Below, one piece after another: positions 36,528 to 51,332 of a stretch of DNA of 64,000 bases. Source of the stretch: Atrina japonica. Its lineage: Eukaryota; Mollusca; Bivalvia; Pterioida; Pinnidae. The notes beneath the pieces are model-generated. The model had not been told where the DNA came from, searched no databases, and saw only the letters and a list, made by a program, of their open reading frames with translations. Position 1 is the stretch's first letter, and the number at the start of each line of letters is the position of its first letter. The DNA is taken from assembly GCA_030159075.1 (NCBI GenBank), contig BROG01000635.1:293501-357500 (forward strand), read 5' to 3'. Made by a program: the position numbers and the translations under genes.

Positions 36528-37260
36528 TTTCAGAATTACCTCGGCCAGATATATCCTGTTGAAATAGAGATTGATGAGACGACAGAGAGCAACACAATAC
36601 CTAGATTTACTCCTGTCGATTGGAAAGGACGGTCAACTTCACAATCCTTTATGACAAACGCGACGATTTCAATTTCCATATCACGAACTTCCCATTTCTA
36701 AGCAGTAATATTCAATCTTCTCCTGCCTATGGCGTTTTTATTTCAGAACTTATACGTTATGCCAGGGCATGCTGTTCCTATGAATGTTTTATTCTGAGAG
36801 CTAAAAGACTCGCCAATAAACTACTTACACAAAGTTGTCTTTGTTGAACGCTTGAAATCGTCGTTTATGAAGTTTTATGGTCGATACGGGGATCTTTTTA
36901 AGCAAAATTGAAAACGTGTGAAGATATACTAGCCGACAAGTTTCCTGAGGGGAAACGAGTCCACAAGCAGTGAAACATGGATAGTGGTAAAGAGTAAAAT
37001 TGAGGAAACATTATGAAGCCCCCTTTCAAAACTATTATATAGTATTCTGGAATGCGGCCACAGAGACAGTGACTATCTTTCGCCAACCGTGCTTTTCACC
37101 GAACTTGACCTCTTCACCAAACTTGATCTTTACACCTAATTTGACCCGTTCATCCTGCTAAAAAGGTACCATGGAACATTTGTTACGGGTGTGGCATGCC
37201 AGCAGAGGATACTGACTCCTTCTGGACACCTGGTACTATCTCATTTGGAATTCGCAATTG
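36528..37260 (+). pseudogene. 5'-truncated reverse-transcriptase element (subfamily 2)
   Basis: The translated remnants follow the order of this RT family: NYLGQIYPVE, IDETTESNT, YLDLLLSIGKDGQL, YDKRDDFNF, FLSSNI, SPAYGVFISELIRYARACC, then LKSSF and KFYGRYGDLFKQN. At least one frameshift (near 36640) and a further one after 36840 break it. The YIDD active-site part is absent, so it is 5' truncated. Its 3' block (GTGTGGCATGCCAGCAGAGG, then TACTGACTCCTTCTGGACAC) differs from that of the main family, which suggests a second subfamily. Confidence 0.75.
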
Positions 37261-39140
37261 TTCTCTATGTTAAAACCATTGCACATTTAATTTGTCGTGT
37301 TCTAATGGACTTGAGCTTCGATTACTAATTGGTACTTCTTCATTTTTAGTAGTTATTGTACATCAAGTACAAGTTATAATAGTTTTGTATTGTAAACACA
37401 GCTAATGACCCTTTAGGTTCACTTCATCAATGTATTACCAAGCAAAACACTATTTATCGTGACAATTTTGACATTACATAGGCATAAAACATCTCTTTTA
37501 ATCTGCCACAATTTAGTAGTAATACTTAAAGGCATATTGTCACTCAGTGTATCAAAACTTTGGTTGTGAATGCGGTAAAATGGGAAATTTCTGAAAAAAT
37601 ATAAAAGTATTTCGTCACTGAATATCACATGTTACTGTATATACCCCCGGAGACTCAAACGGTCCGCCAGCAGTGGCAACAACCCAGTGGTTATTTGATT
37701 TGACCTGAACACCTCATGTTAAATCTTGTTAGAACTCGATCGTGCATGCTCAACCGAGTAAAACAAAAACAAATGTCGAAAATTAACAAATTCAACAGTA
37801 AAAGAAAGCAATCACTAACAGATTCTGCAAAAAAATGGAATAGATCAAATATAATTTCAAACTGAAATTTAAAAAAGCAAACTATATGTTTGTACGCTAG
37901 GATAGGTTTTGCCTTCGGTGTTATTAGTTACTATGTAGCTCAACACTAGCAGTGAGAGTCAGGGTCGTTGTCTAAAATTACTTTGGCGTTAGCTCATCAT
38001 GTGCTTCAATGGAATGTAGGACAGTACATGAGAAATCAGACTGAATAACCCCATAAAAATAAAATAATACGTGATACTGATATGTTTCGTCACGGAAACA
38101 TTATTTCATTCTTTTTTTTACAGCAAAAAGTTTTCAATGGTAGAAAAATTCGATTTTGGGCGACAACATGCTTTTAATAAATTGTCAAAAGGATGCCAGA
38201 CTAGCGTTTAATGGCAATTTTTTCAGTCGTTATTTTGAACCTCTGTGCAATTACAATACTATACCTCAATAATAAATGCTGAGTAAGCTGTTCGATATTG
38301 GTTCGATAGTTGAAAAGTCGATTTTGAATATTAACTTGTTTCATTTGAATCTTACTGGACTCGCGGCGGCTGTGATCGTTCAACAGGACATACTGACTCC
38401 TAATTTAAGAACCCAATTCAAAAATTAATAATTCATATTATGGCTGTACTAAATTATAAATTGAAAAGATAATGACTGTAATCCTGATGAATTTTATCTT
38501 GTTCATTTCAAGCAAAACATGTATCATGCCCTCAGATCCGGAACTATTTGACGAAGTGAATGCATTGTCAGACAAACTTCAAAACATATGTTAAAATTAT
38601 TATATTGCTCTCGAAACCCATGGTAAACAAGTTCCAAGGGAATGTTGTATTAGTGTAGTCGATCCATTTATCTTGTATTTAAGCATATATTGGCAAGATC
38701 AATGGTGTACCATGGGTGTTTTTGTCCGATAGATTACCGCCATGCTGACATTGATGTTAGTGTGCTGGTACATTACTGAAATGAAATATATATATATAAC
38801 TTATCAGATAAAGCGTATCGTCTATGTATCTGTTATTGAGTCCCGTCATCTGAAAACGAAAAAAAAAATGAATTCCAGATGATTCGAGATATTGTACATA
38901 ACCAGCACAATGGTATAACATTCAATATTTAATTCACTTAGTATTTTTTTATGTACTATTTATTATTCTTAAGTGCAACAAAAGTTCATGATAACTGGTA
39001 CAGTGTCAAATAGTCGGGATTAGGGATATCAGACAAATCTGTTCTCATCGGTGACGTATATCTTTTTGTAATGAAGGCGAACACAATCATTTTATTTTCA
39101 AACGCCGACGTTACTAAGGCCTATACCAACATTCTCGCAT
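37261..39140. other. Intergenic sequence with repeat fragments
   Basis: At about 37640-37693 lies a dispersed repeat that matches 54545-54655 in reverse orientation (ACTCAAACGGTCC and CAACAACCCAGT). At 38345-38395 a decayed piece of the retroelement 3' end is visible (GGACTCGCGGCGGCTGTGAT, then ACTGACTCCT). No gene is supported. Confidence 0.45.
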
Positions 39141-39149
39141 TTACTGCTC

Positions 39150-39510
39150 AGAACTATAAAAAAACGTCCTCCTTAAATACGACAACTGGATAGATTTCCC
39201 GCTCAGAATTATATAAAAAGTCCTCCTTAAATACGACAAATGGATAGATTTCCCGCTCAGAATTATATACAAAGTCCTTAAATACGACAAATGGATAGAT
39301 TTCCCGCTCAGAATTATATACAAAGTCCTCCTTAAATGCGGCAAATGGATAGATTTCCCGCTCAGAATCATATACAAAGTCCTCCTTAAATACGGAAAAT
39401 GGATAGATTTCCCGCTCAGAATCATATACAAAGTCCTCCTTAAATACGGCAAATGGATAGATTTCCCGCTCAGAATTATATACAAAATCCTCTTTAAATA
39501 CGGAAAATGG
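39150..39510. repeat. 54-bp tandem repeat
   Basis: Six nearly identical and one partial copy of a 54-bp unit containing GGATAGATTTCCCGCTCAGA, with a few point changes and one 3-bp deletion near 39270. This is the DNA basis of the repeat ORF on the - strand. Confidence 0.95.
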
Positions 39511-39609
39511 ATGATGAAAATCAATGCCTTGCGTGGCGTTCATGTTCAGTACAAGGAATATAAAGGTGCTAAAGAATAAACGATATTGTGTAGGATAGCG
39601 AAATCTCAA
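39154..39609 (-). CDS. ORF with 18-residue tandem repeats, possibly secreted
   Basis: The open frame holds six to seven copies of VFKEDFVYNSEREIYPFA, encoded by a 54-bp DNA repeat. The copies differ conservatively (N/D, A/S/V), and one 3-bp deletion keeps the frame. Before the repeats is a short hydrophobic segment (LFFSTFIFLVL) followed by NATQG, which resembles a signal peptide. The hydrophobic part has no ATG before it; the first in-frame ATG is at 39543, after it. An acceptor-like TTTATTCTTTAG lies at 39569 (-), so a real gene would need an upstream exon. The same DNA is open in a second frame, so the reading is not unique. No family recognised. Confidence 0.33.
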   Translation of the reverse strand: MRFRYPTQYRLFFSTFIFLVLNMNATQGIDFHHPFSVFKEDFVYNSEREIYPFAVFKEDFVYDSEREIYPFSVFKEDFVYDSEREIYPFAAFKEDFVYNSEREIYPFVVFKDFVYNSEREIYPFVVFKEDFLYNSEREIYPVVVFKEDVFL

Positions 39610-39984
39610 ACATCCAAATTTAAAATTTCATTTTAGGTCCCAAAAACTTAAATACGTTACCTTCATTGTTCGAATAATGCTATTATGTTCCGACTTTTTG
39701 ATTTACCAGGGGTTTTAACAACAATTCGGGTTTCAACTTTTTGGTAAAAACACTAGTAAATCAAAAAATGGAAACATGATATTGCTCCTGAGCATAATAA
39801 ATATCTATAACGTATATCAATCAATTATTGTCCTGTGATTTAAATTTTGCTGCAGATGTTATCGTTATTTTAAAACATTAAAACGCAGACAAATACTGTT
39901 TAAAATTTTTTTTTTTATTTGGTAAATCGATATCAAACATTGAAATATGAATATCAATGTCAAGACTGCACAACTTTTAGCGCT

Positions 39985-41265
<1,281 letters not shown>

Positions 41266-41267
41266 GA

Positions 41268-41453
41268 AGTACAGTGAAACTTCGCTTAAAGACTACCTCT
41301 CATGGCATGCCACCTCATGATTCAGACCACAAATTTTCAGGCTCTCTGATAAATATCTAATAAGTACAGAGAATTACTTAAGATACAATCTACCTAATCA
41401 GAGTATTTTGAGTCAGTCATTTAGGTGGTCTTAATACCCCACTGTATTTGTCA
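41268..41453. mobile_element. MITE with CAGTG terminal inverted repeats
   Basis: The left end reads TACAGTGAAACTTCGCTTAA followed by GACTACCT. The right end, reversed, reads TACAGTGGGGTATTAAGACCACCT in the same register. Ends beginning with CAGTG inside TA are typical of pogo/mariner-related elements, and TA would be the duplicated target. It is about 185 bp and non-coding. Confidence 0.65.
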
Positions 41454-41459
41454 AGTGAT

Positions 41460-42270
41460 GTATCAACAAATAAAAATTTGATGAAAATTGTAAAACAAAA
41501 TTGTCACAATCAGTGTATAGCGAAAAAACAACCGCTATCGAACAAATATTTCAATTTCAAATAGTGAAGCATTTGAATGAAAAAACCCAAGACCTTATTA
41601 AAGACTGTTCATTTGTCATATATTGATTAAAAGTTATTCCTTATATTCATATAATATCGTATTCCCAATAAGGTGTTTGCCGCTGTATCAGAAATGACTG
41701 CTGATCGAACATGGCCTTGCATTCTAGTTCATTTGGGAGCTATAAACACCTAAAGCAGATTATCTAGAATTATCACTACTTAACGTGGAAAGCTGACACC
41801 AGCTTTAGTCATGGCAGTGTTCAGATTAATTGTCCATTTCCTCGGGGTCCATATTGGTTAGCAGTTTACTAACACACTTGCTTGATTCTGTTGTGACTTG
41901 AACTTCCAATGGCTATGATATTAAATGTAGAAAATGTATGAAAATCACCATTGTTAATTAACAAAAAAATCCATACATCTAGATATCGAAAATAAGTGTG
42001 CAGTTTGCTGTATCAACGTCTGACTTCGTTTTGACAGCATCAGTGAGTGAACGGAAATAAACGTTTCCCGTCTCGCTGCATATCCATAATGGCAATGAAT
42101 TGAAAATTTTGAAGATTGCAAGGCTATACATCATAGAAAGACTTCCTGATTCGGTATATTCATAAAAGACTATCACAATTATCATAAGGATACCGCATTG
42201 TAAATTATAACGAACTATTTTAGCCTTCTTGTTAATTAATTTATAAGAGATAATCTCATAAAAGAAGATA
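41460..42270. other. Intergenic sequence
   Basis: Nothing recognised. A 68-codon frame on the - strand at 41979-42185 has no motif and no start in good context. Confidence 0.35.
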
Positions 42271-42271
42271 A

Positions 42272-42430
42272 GGATTTAGATTTGACTGTTGACTCGCGGC
42301 AGGTGTGACCAGTAAAAAAGGGGATGCTTGCTCCTCCAAGGCACCTGATCCCACGTCTTGATATCCAGAGGTCCGCATTTGGATATATATATATATATTC
42401 ATGCAGGTTAATACTTTGGTATTTAACATG
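42272..42430 (+). mobile_element. Lone 3' end of RT-family retroelement
   Basis: Contains TTTGACTGTTGACTCGCGGC, AGGTGTGACCAG, GGGGATGCTTGCTCCTCCAA, GGCACCTGATCCCACG and CAGAGGTCCGC in the family's order. After the last block it has picked up a short (AT)n, then resumes near TACTTTGGTATTTAACATG. Confidence 0.7.
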
Positions 42431-42439
42431 TTTATATTT

Positions 42440-44297
42440 ATAATATGGTAAAACATACGAATCTCCACAGTTTGTGAAAGGACTTGTCTCCGAAGACAAA
42501 TTCGTATTGTCCATTAAAACTTCCGAGACAATTTAAAAAAAAACTTTTTGTTTTTATTTCGAGTGGATTTGAACCAACTACACATACTACTGAATGTTTA
42601 TATATTGGAGATATTTGATACATTACTTTGTTAACCAACAATTTGTATTAATTATTCATTGGCCTATATTCCGGCGATCCATAATTGAAATTTGTTGCAT
42701 CAATTAATATTACAAATTGATACCGATAAGTTTTATATAGACAGTACCTAATATCTATATGAGTTTTTTCCACGCTAAGTAATGCAATAGGAATTTCCCA
42801 CTTTGCACTGACAGCACATTTGTAAGTATTGAATAGTATCTGTCAATCATAATATGGACATATTAATTGGTAAATGTGTTATAACGTATAGTCTCTATAC
42901 ATTCTACGGAAACTAAGCAATAACTTTCTTCATTTACTTAAAAGATACAAACATACACTTAACAAAATGCGTTTATTTTACGGAAGCATACATACACCAA
43001 CAAAAGATTTAATACGACTACTCCGCCTTTAGTTCTTGGAAAAAAAAAAAACTGAATCCTAAATTATTTTTTCTCACGGAAACGTCTAATATATTTACAT
43101 TGTATTTAATATAATTGACAGGAAGTGATTGTATCATGGCTAAGAGAGAGATCCATTCTACTTCAGCTCAAAAAGGTAAATATAACGGATCTGTCTCAGA
43201 CCTGAGAGTCGGAACGCACGATCTTAAGTGAGCTATAAGTTTCGTCCTGAAAGAGCTATCATGACGGTCTTAATAATGTGAACACACAGCTGGTCCATCA
43301 ATAAAATCAATTAGCAAGATTGTTTTTGTGTTGAGTTTGTCAATGTAAGGTAAGACATTTGATAATCAGGCAATAAATACAGACGACAATAGTAATAATG
43401 AAGCTTTATTCACATCATAACTAATAATAACATTGTAAATATTTGCCAACATCAACCACTGTGAATGACAAACAACGCCCCCTATCCATTTTTTTATTTT
43501 GTCAAAGACAATTACATCCTTCGTCAATAACCATGTATGTTATGGATTGTTTAAATAGGTTTTATATCTTCTTGGAGACTTATCTAAGATAATATTTTTG
43601 CGACAGAATAACTGTAATGAAGTGTATCAAAACAATACTGAAAAAAAACAAAACGGAAAGATAAGCATATGAATGATTGTCAAATTGAGTTTTTGGGGAA
43701 AACAGATTTTAGGTGCATAATTTTGCTCTTTAAAACACATGTCGCTGTTGATGATCGTGGTTATAATTATAACCATTATGCAGTAAAGATGACAAGCAGT
43801 ATTAATCACTTGAAAGGATGTTTAAGATATAACACTGAAATAAAAGCACTTTATGTCGGACAAACCTTTAACATTTTTATCGGTGTCGCTGATTGGAAAA
43901 AGCAAACAGAACAAATAAATTAGAATAAATCAACCGACATAAAAGACACAACCATTTAAAACAGATGTAACATACATTACATGATAAAGAATGAAAATGA
44001 TCTTGGTGATGTTGATATTTCCAAACATACATATATATGTATATAAATCCTTATGTAAATACACTCGCACGCAGCTACATACACGTTGATGCATAGGTGC
44101 AGCTTAAAAATGGGTATGATTGACTTGTTTTTATCTGGAGTTGTCAATTTCTTAGTTTAGAGACAGATGTACAATATGATTTCCTTCGAATTCATTCGCA
44201 CAATATTTTGAACTAAGACATATGTCTATATTGATAAAGAAAGAACTGTTGATATTGTATATGGATATAACATATTCGATATAAAACTATATTATCA
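42440..44297. other. Intergenic sequence with one exon-like segment
   Basis: Apart from the exon-like segment at 43122-43175, nothing here is recognised. An 84-codon frame at 43669-43923 (+) starts with ATG but has no known domain. Confidence 0.35.
43122..43175 (+). CDS. Isolated exon-like segment, phase 1-1
   Basis: An 18-codon segment lies between ATATAATTGACAG and AAAAAG|GTAAAT. It is a multiple of three and phase 1 at both ends. It reads SDCIMAKREIHSTSAQKG in that phase. No partner exon is visible nearby, and it lies far beyond the polyadenylation signal of the Ig gene, so it would belong to another gene or be chance. Confidence 0.15.
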
Positions 44298-45103
44298 AAA
44301 AAATTCAGATACCAAAGTATAAATCAATAGAATGTCCATAGATACAAATATGGTAAAAATGGACAAACACGGACCTCTGGAAACCAGGAGGTGGGATCAG
44401 GTGCCATGGAGGAGTAAGCATCCCCTGTGCACCGGTCACACCCGCCGTGAGTCCACAACCAAGTCCAAAAAAACACGTGAGGAGTGTATCCTCGTCACAA
44501 TTGGTACAGACGTCTCAACAACTGCCAACGAAAATGCAACTCAACATCAGACGGGGATTTAGCAACTAAGCTATACGACAAACGCGACGATTTCGGCTTT
44601 CCCATCGTAAATGTTCCACATTTAAGTAGTAATATCCCTCAGTCACCCGCATATGGAGTTTATATTTCACAAATGATCCGATATGCCAGGGCGTGTACAA
44701 CATATGAAGATTTCATATACAGAGGTAAACTACTCACTGACAAATTATTGACACAGGGATATCGAAAACCGCGTTTAATGTCAACGTTCCGCAAATTTTA
44801 CGGTCGATATAATAGTCTTGTTTGCGACTACTCTGTTTCACTAAGTGAAATGTTGAGTTGCCTTTTCGTTGTCGTTTGTTGAGACGTCTGTACCAATTGT
44901 GACGAGGATACACTCCTCACGTGTTTCATTGGACTTGACTGTGGACTCACGGCGGGTGTGACCGGTCGACAGGGGATGCTTACTCCTCCATGGCACCTGA
45001 TCCCACCTCTTGGTTTCCAGAGGTCCGTGTTTGTCCATTTTACCGGATTGGTATCTATGTCCTGGACATTCTATTGATTTATACTTCGGTATCTGAAATT
45101 TTT
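44298..45103 (+). mobile_element. RT fragment flanked by inverted copies of its own 3' end
   Basis: The two flanks, 44298-44547 and 44851-45103, are near-perfect inverted copies of about 250 bp. They run from the outer ends (TTCAGATACCAAAGTATAAA and its reverse) through GGACAAACACGGACCTCTGG, GGTGGGATCAGGTGCCATGG, CCGCCGTGAGTCCACA and GTCACAATTGGTACAGACGT. The right copy is the normal 3' end of the element; the left copy is the same sequence reversed. Between them lies only the C-terminal part of the reverse transcriptase. Confidence 0.85.
44563..44866 (+). pseudogene. Reverse-transcriptase C-terminal fragment
   Basis: This open segment of about 100 codons reads, in order, LYDKRDDFGFPIVN, LSSNIPQSPAYGVYISQ, MIRYARACTTYEDF, LLTDKLLTQGYRKPRL, FRKFYGRYNSLVCDY and SVSLSEML, ending at the junction with the right inverted repeat. 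This is the thumb/connection region after the catalytic palm. The palm (YIDD) is missing, so it cannot encode an active enzyme. The frame is intact here, which points to a younger insertion than the 10 kb and 37 kb copies. I recognise the family from its motifs; assignment to Penelope-like elements is tentative. Confidence 0.8.
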
Positions 45104-45109
45104 TATATT

Positions 45110-48034
<2,925 letters not shown>

Positions 48035-48035
<1 letters not shown>

Positions 48036-48190
48036 CCCACCAAACACTCGGAATACGAAGTAAAAGTCATGGATCCTTCGGATGAGACCTGGAACCTTGG
48101 TCCTGTGTCACGGAAGGAGTAGCAAGTAGAGTAACCCCCTATATTGTCATCAGTCCATCGCGAAAGTCAAAATCTGTAACTATTAATTTA
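48035..48190 (+). mobile_element. SINE family A-related fragment
   Basis: Contains AACACTCGGAATACGAAGTA, TCCTTCGGATGAGACC, CTTGGTCCTGTGTCACGG and ATCAGTCCATCGCGAAAGTC. These align in order with the 53.5 kb fragment and with the central domain of family A. Confidence 0.55.
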
Positions 48191-48575
48191 AAGTTGGTTA
48201 CATCTCTATATACATCTCCATTTAAGTGAATTGAATTAATCCTTTTATCAGGTTTTATACTATAATACACAATATTCTCTTCTACAGCTTAATGTAATAT
48301 TTTAGGTCTTTCACACACGGATTAAGTCATGGTAGTAGTAATAGAACACTAAAATGGATATGCAAAAGATGCTGGAATGTCTAATTGACCAGACAAATAT
48401 ATATGAAAAGACTCCGGGGAACTGGTCCTTGAGATACAGGTAGCACATTCATGGGAACCAGTTGTGTCCTATATCGGCTGACCGATTTTCTTACTCATAT
48501 AAAGCAAATTGCAAACATTGAGACATTTTGTCTATAATTTCTGAATCAGAAGATGATAAATCTGCCTTATAGTTG

Positions 48576-48701
<126 letters not shown>

Positions 48702-48886
48702 TATCAATAGATATAATTAACAACCCGAATGTTAGGGTTTTACATTTAAAAAAACGCACACACACACATTCATAAACATTTACACACAAAACGTGCATGA
48801 CATCTATTCAATTTACTTTAATGAATCACAATTATGGAAATAAAAAGAGGGTTAACTGAAATATCTAAAAGGCTCTTATATTGTTT

Positions 48887-49480
48887 CTAGCTTTCAGTGT
48901 TAAAATTAGATGCCCAGACATTCTGTATTTTACCAAATGGCTGTTCTGTTTTGTTACTAACAGCAATATATTTCTGAATTTTAAAGTTAAAATCAATAAT
49001 TTTTAGTAATGGATCGATATGAACAGTCTTTTCTTGTCTTGAACATTTAAATATAAAAAATAGTGCATAGTATAATAAAATTGATAGGCATGTGAGTATT
49101 TGAGTGTGGTTCACCAAATATAATATTCATAATATTAAAACCTATTCTCTTTTTAGTTTTGGTGTTATATGGAGACTAAGTTTGGGCCAATTTTCATACA
49201 AACTAGGGCAAGCAACAAAAGTATGTATAATATCTTCTTTTTCATCACAGAACCAGCAGGCATCTGATACCTTGGATACCTTGATATAGATGTGTGTGTT
49301 TCCTTAATCTGATGTTGTTTGATTAATGAATGAAAATCAGAGGTGAAAGGGTCAGATTTTAGAATAAGCAATATATACAATTGTTGCTGACAAGATGCAC
49401 CTGTCAGGCTGTAGAAAGGTATGAGGGCTGTATGTTCCTTCATGTCACTCAGTAACACACGATTCCTTAATAGATAGTAA
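48887..49480 (-). pseudogene. LINE (non-LTR retrotransposon) ORF2 C-terminus
   Basis: On the - strand the sequence encodes, across two or three frames, a zinc-binding block DACWFCDEKEDIIHTFVACP with the C-x2-C-x7-H-x4-C arrangement found after the reverse transcriptase of many LINEs. It is followed by LYENWPKL and then a tail with IFKCSRQEKTVHIDPLL and FNFKIQKYI. Before it are HSLIKQHQIKETH-type remnants. Frameshifts and stops break it, and the catalytic domains are missing, as expected of a 5'-truncated insertion. The order CCHC then a lysine-rich tail recalls L1/Tx1-like elements, but the clade is inference. Confidence 0.65.
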
Positions 49481-49595
49481 TAGACAGCATTTCTGGATCT
49501 ATGGTTTGTCGCTATAATTTTATCTTAAGACATTTTTCCATTGCCAATACCTCTAATCTAATGCTGTTTCATGATAAGTAACGATAATGAAGTCT

Positions 49596-49851
49596 TCATC
49601 AGTCGGTAGCGCGCTCATCTCTTGATCGTGAGGTCGTGAGTTCGAGTCTAGCCGGCGGCAGGTTGGTTTCCTCTCTTTCGGATAAGAAAGTAAAAACCAA
49701 GATCCCGTGTCACAATAGGTGTTGGAACGTTAAAGAACCCTCATTGCTCAATGACCGTAAGTGCCGTGCACTTCACCGGCATTAGGTGGCATCTCCATAT
49801 GAGTGAAAGATTCTTGAGTGGGACTTTAACAACAATAAAACAAACAAAAAA
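49596..49851 (+). mobile_element. tRNA-derived SINE family A, near full length
   Basis: The head has tRNA promoter boxes: AGTCGGTAGCGCGCTC (A box) and GTGAGTTCGAGTCTAGCC (B box). The body has TCTTTCGGATAAGAAAG, GATCCCGTGTCACAATAGGT, ACGTTAAAGAACCCTCATTG, CTTCACCGGCATTAGG, CTCCATATGAGTGAAA and GAGTGGGACTTTAACAACAA, ending in an A-rich AAACAAACAAAAAAC tail. This is a Pol III-type retroposon. It inserted right next to the LINE remnant, which could be the type of partner that mobilised it. Confidence 0.85.
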
Positions 49852-49859
49852 CTGCACAA

Positions 49860-51253
49860 AAATATTTTGTGTATATATGAGATCATAGATCTGTAGTCAT
49901 TCCTACATTTGTTGAAAGCAATATGATTCAGAACACTGAAGATTGATGCATTATTATGAACAGTAATTTAGACGTTTTTAGTATTTTTATCAGCTACATT
50001 CTAATTTCTACATGTTTGAAATCAGTTGTTGAAAATTGACATCTTTATGGCGAACGGATATTCGATGTGTCATTTATTGAAAATACAATTAAAACATTTG
50101 ATTGCCTTTAGATTAATCAGGTATTCATTACATGTGAATCATGATTCCTAGAATCATCGCATTTACCCTTTAGCTCCACCCTAAGTTTTTAGATGGTATT
50201 CTCTTTTCCATTGTGTAGACTGGTTTATTATGGACTGTAGGGATGGATTGGATAATTTTATAGTCTATCAAAGCATGATACCTAAGGTTATTAAATAACT
50301 GGTCCAAAATAATACCTGAGATTATTGATGTCTTAAACTATATTTGCCTGAATAGCCGACTTAATTATAGTTACAATTCTGTCGAGAAAGCATCTCGTAC
50401 TTCAGTGAGTAATCTGAAAGAAATTAAAATGTAATTAAAATAGAATGTAACAGCAGTGCTGACCATATCGTCTGATTGATTGGTACGACTTTGATTATAC
50501 TTAGCGCATGAAATAAAGCTTTTATCGATGTAAGTCGATGACGGGTCTGTAAATTATAGATCAATAAAATGTGGGGAAACTTAAGAATTGTTGGTTTTAA
50601 TTTTCTTTTCACGTATCGAAAAACTCTAACCATCGCTTGTAAATTAATGTTAGATGAGAAATTGTATTTCACACGCAAAGTTTGAATGCTCCAGACATTA
50701 CGTATCACAATATATATAACAGATTACATTACACCATAATTTGGGTTAATTTATTACAATATTTTAACAATGTGTATGTATACATGTGTTTATAAGTATT
50801 ATGCGTGTATGAGTTAATATAATTTTGGATAATTTATCTGTATATGTATCTATGCATGTTTGTGTTTGCTTTGCGTATGTTACCTATTTGTGCCAGTGTT
50901 TTCACGTATGTATGTATGAAATTGATTTGAATTGAATTGAATTCGTATGCAGTCAGGAAGGTAAGTAGGTAGGTATGTAGAACTATGGAATATGCTCTTT
51001 GTCAAAGATTTATTTCGTCGGTCTATTTGTAAAGTAAATCTTTAAATATTCCTTAGTGAAATAATTGTCCAAAGAGAATAATTTTTTTTTTCCTAAAAAT
51101 GTTTCACTTATATAAAAGCTGTTTTCTCTGTATTTGCATACAGAACAATCTGGGCAACTATTTATTGTTAACAATTTGCAATTAATTTACCATTTGTAAA
51201 TAGATAAATACAGAACACATCTCTTCTAAATGCAAAGTTTTTTTTTCTTGTAT

Positions 51254-51332
<79 letters not shown>

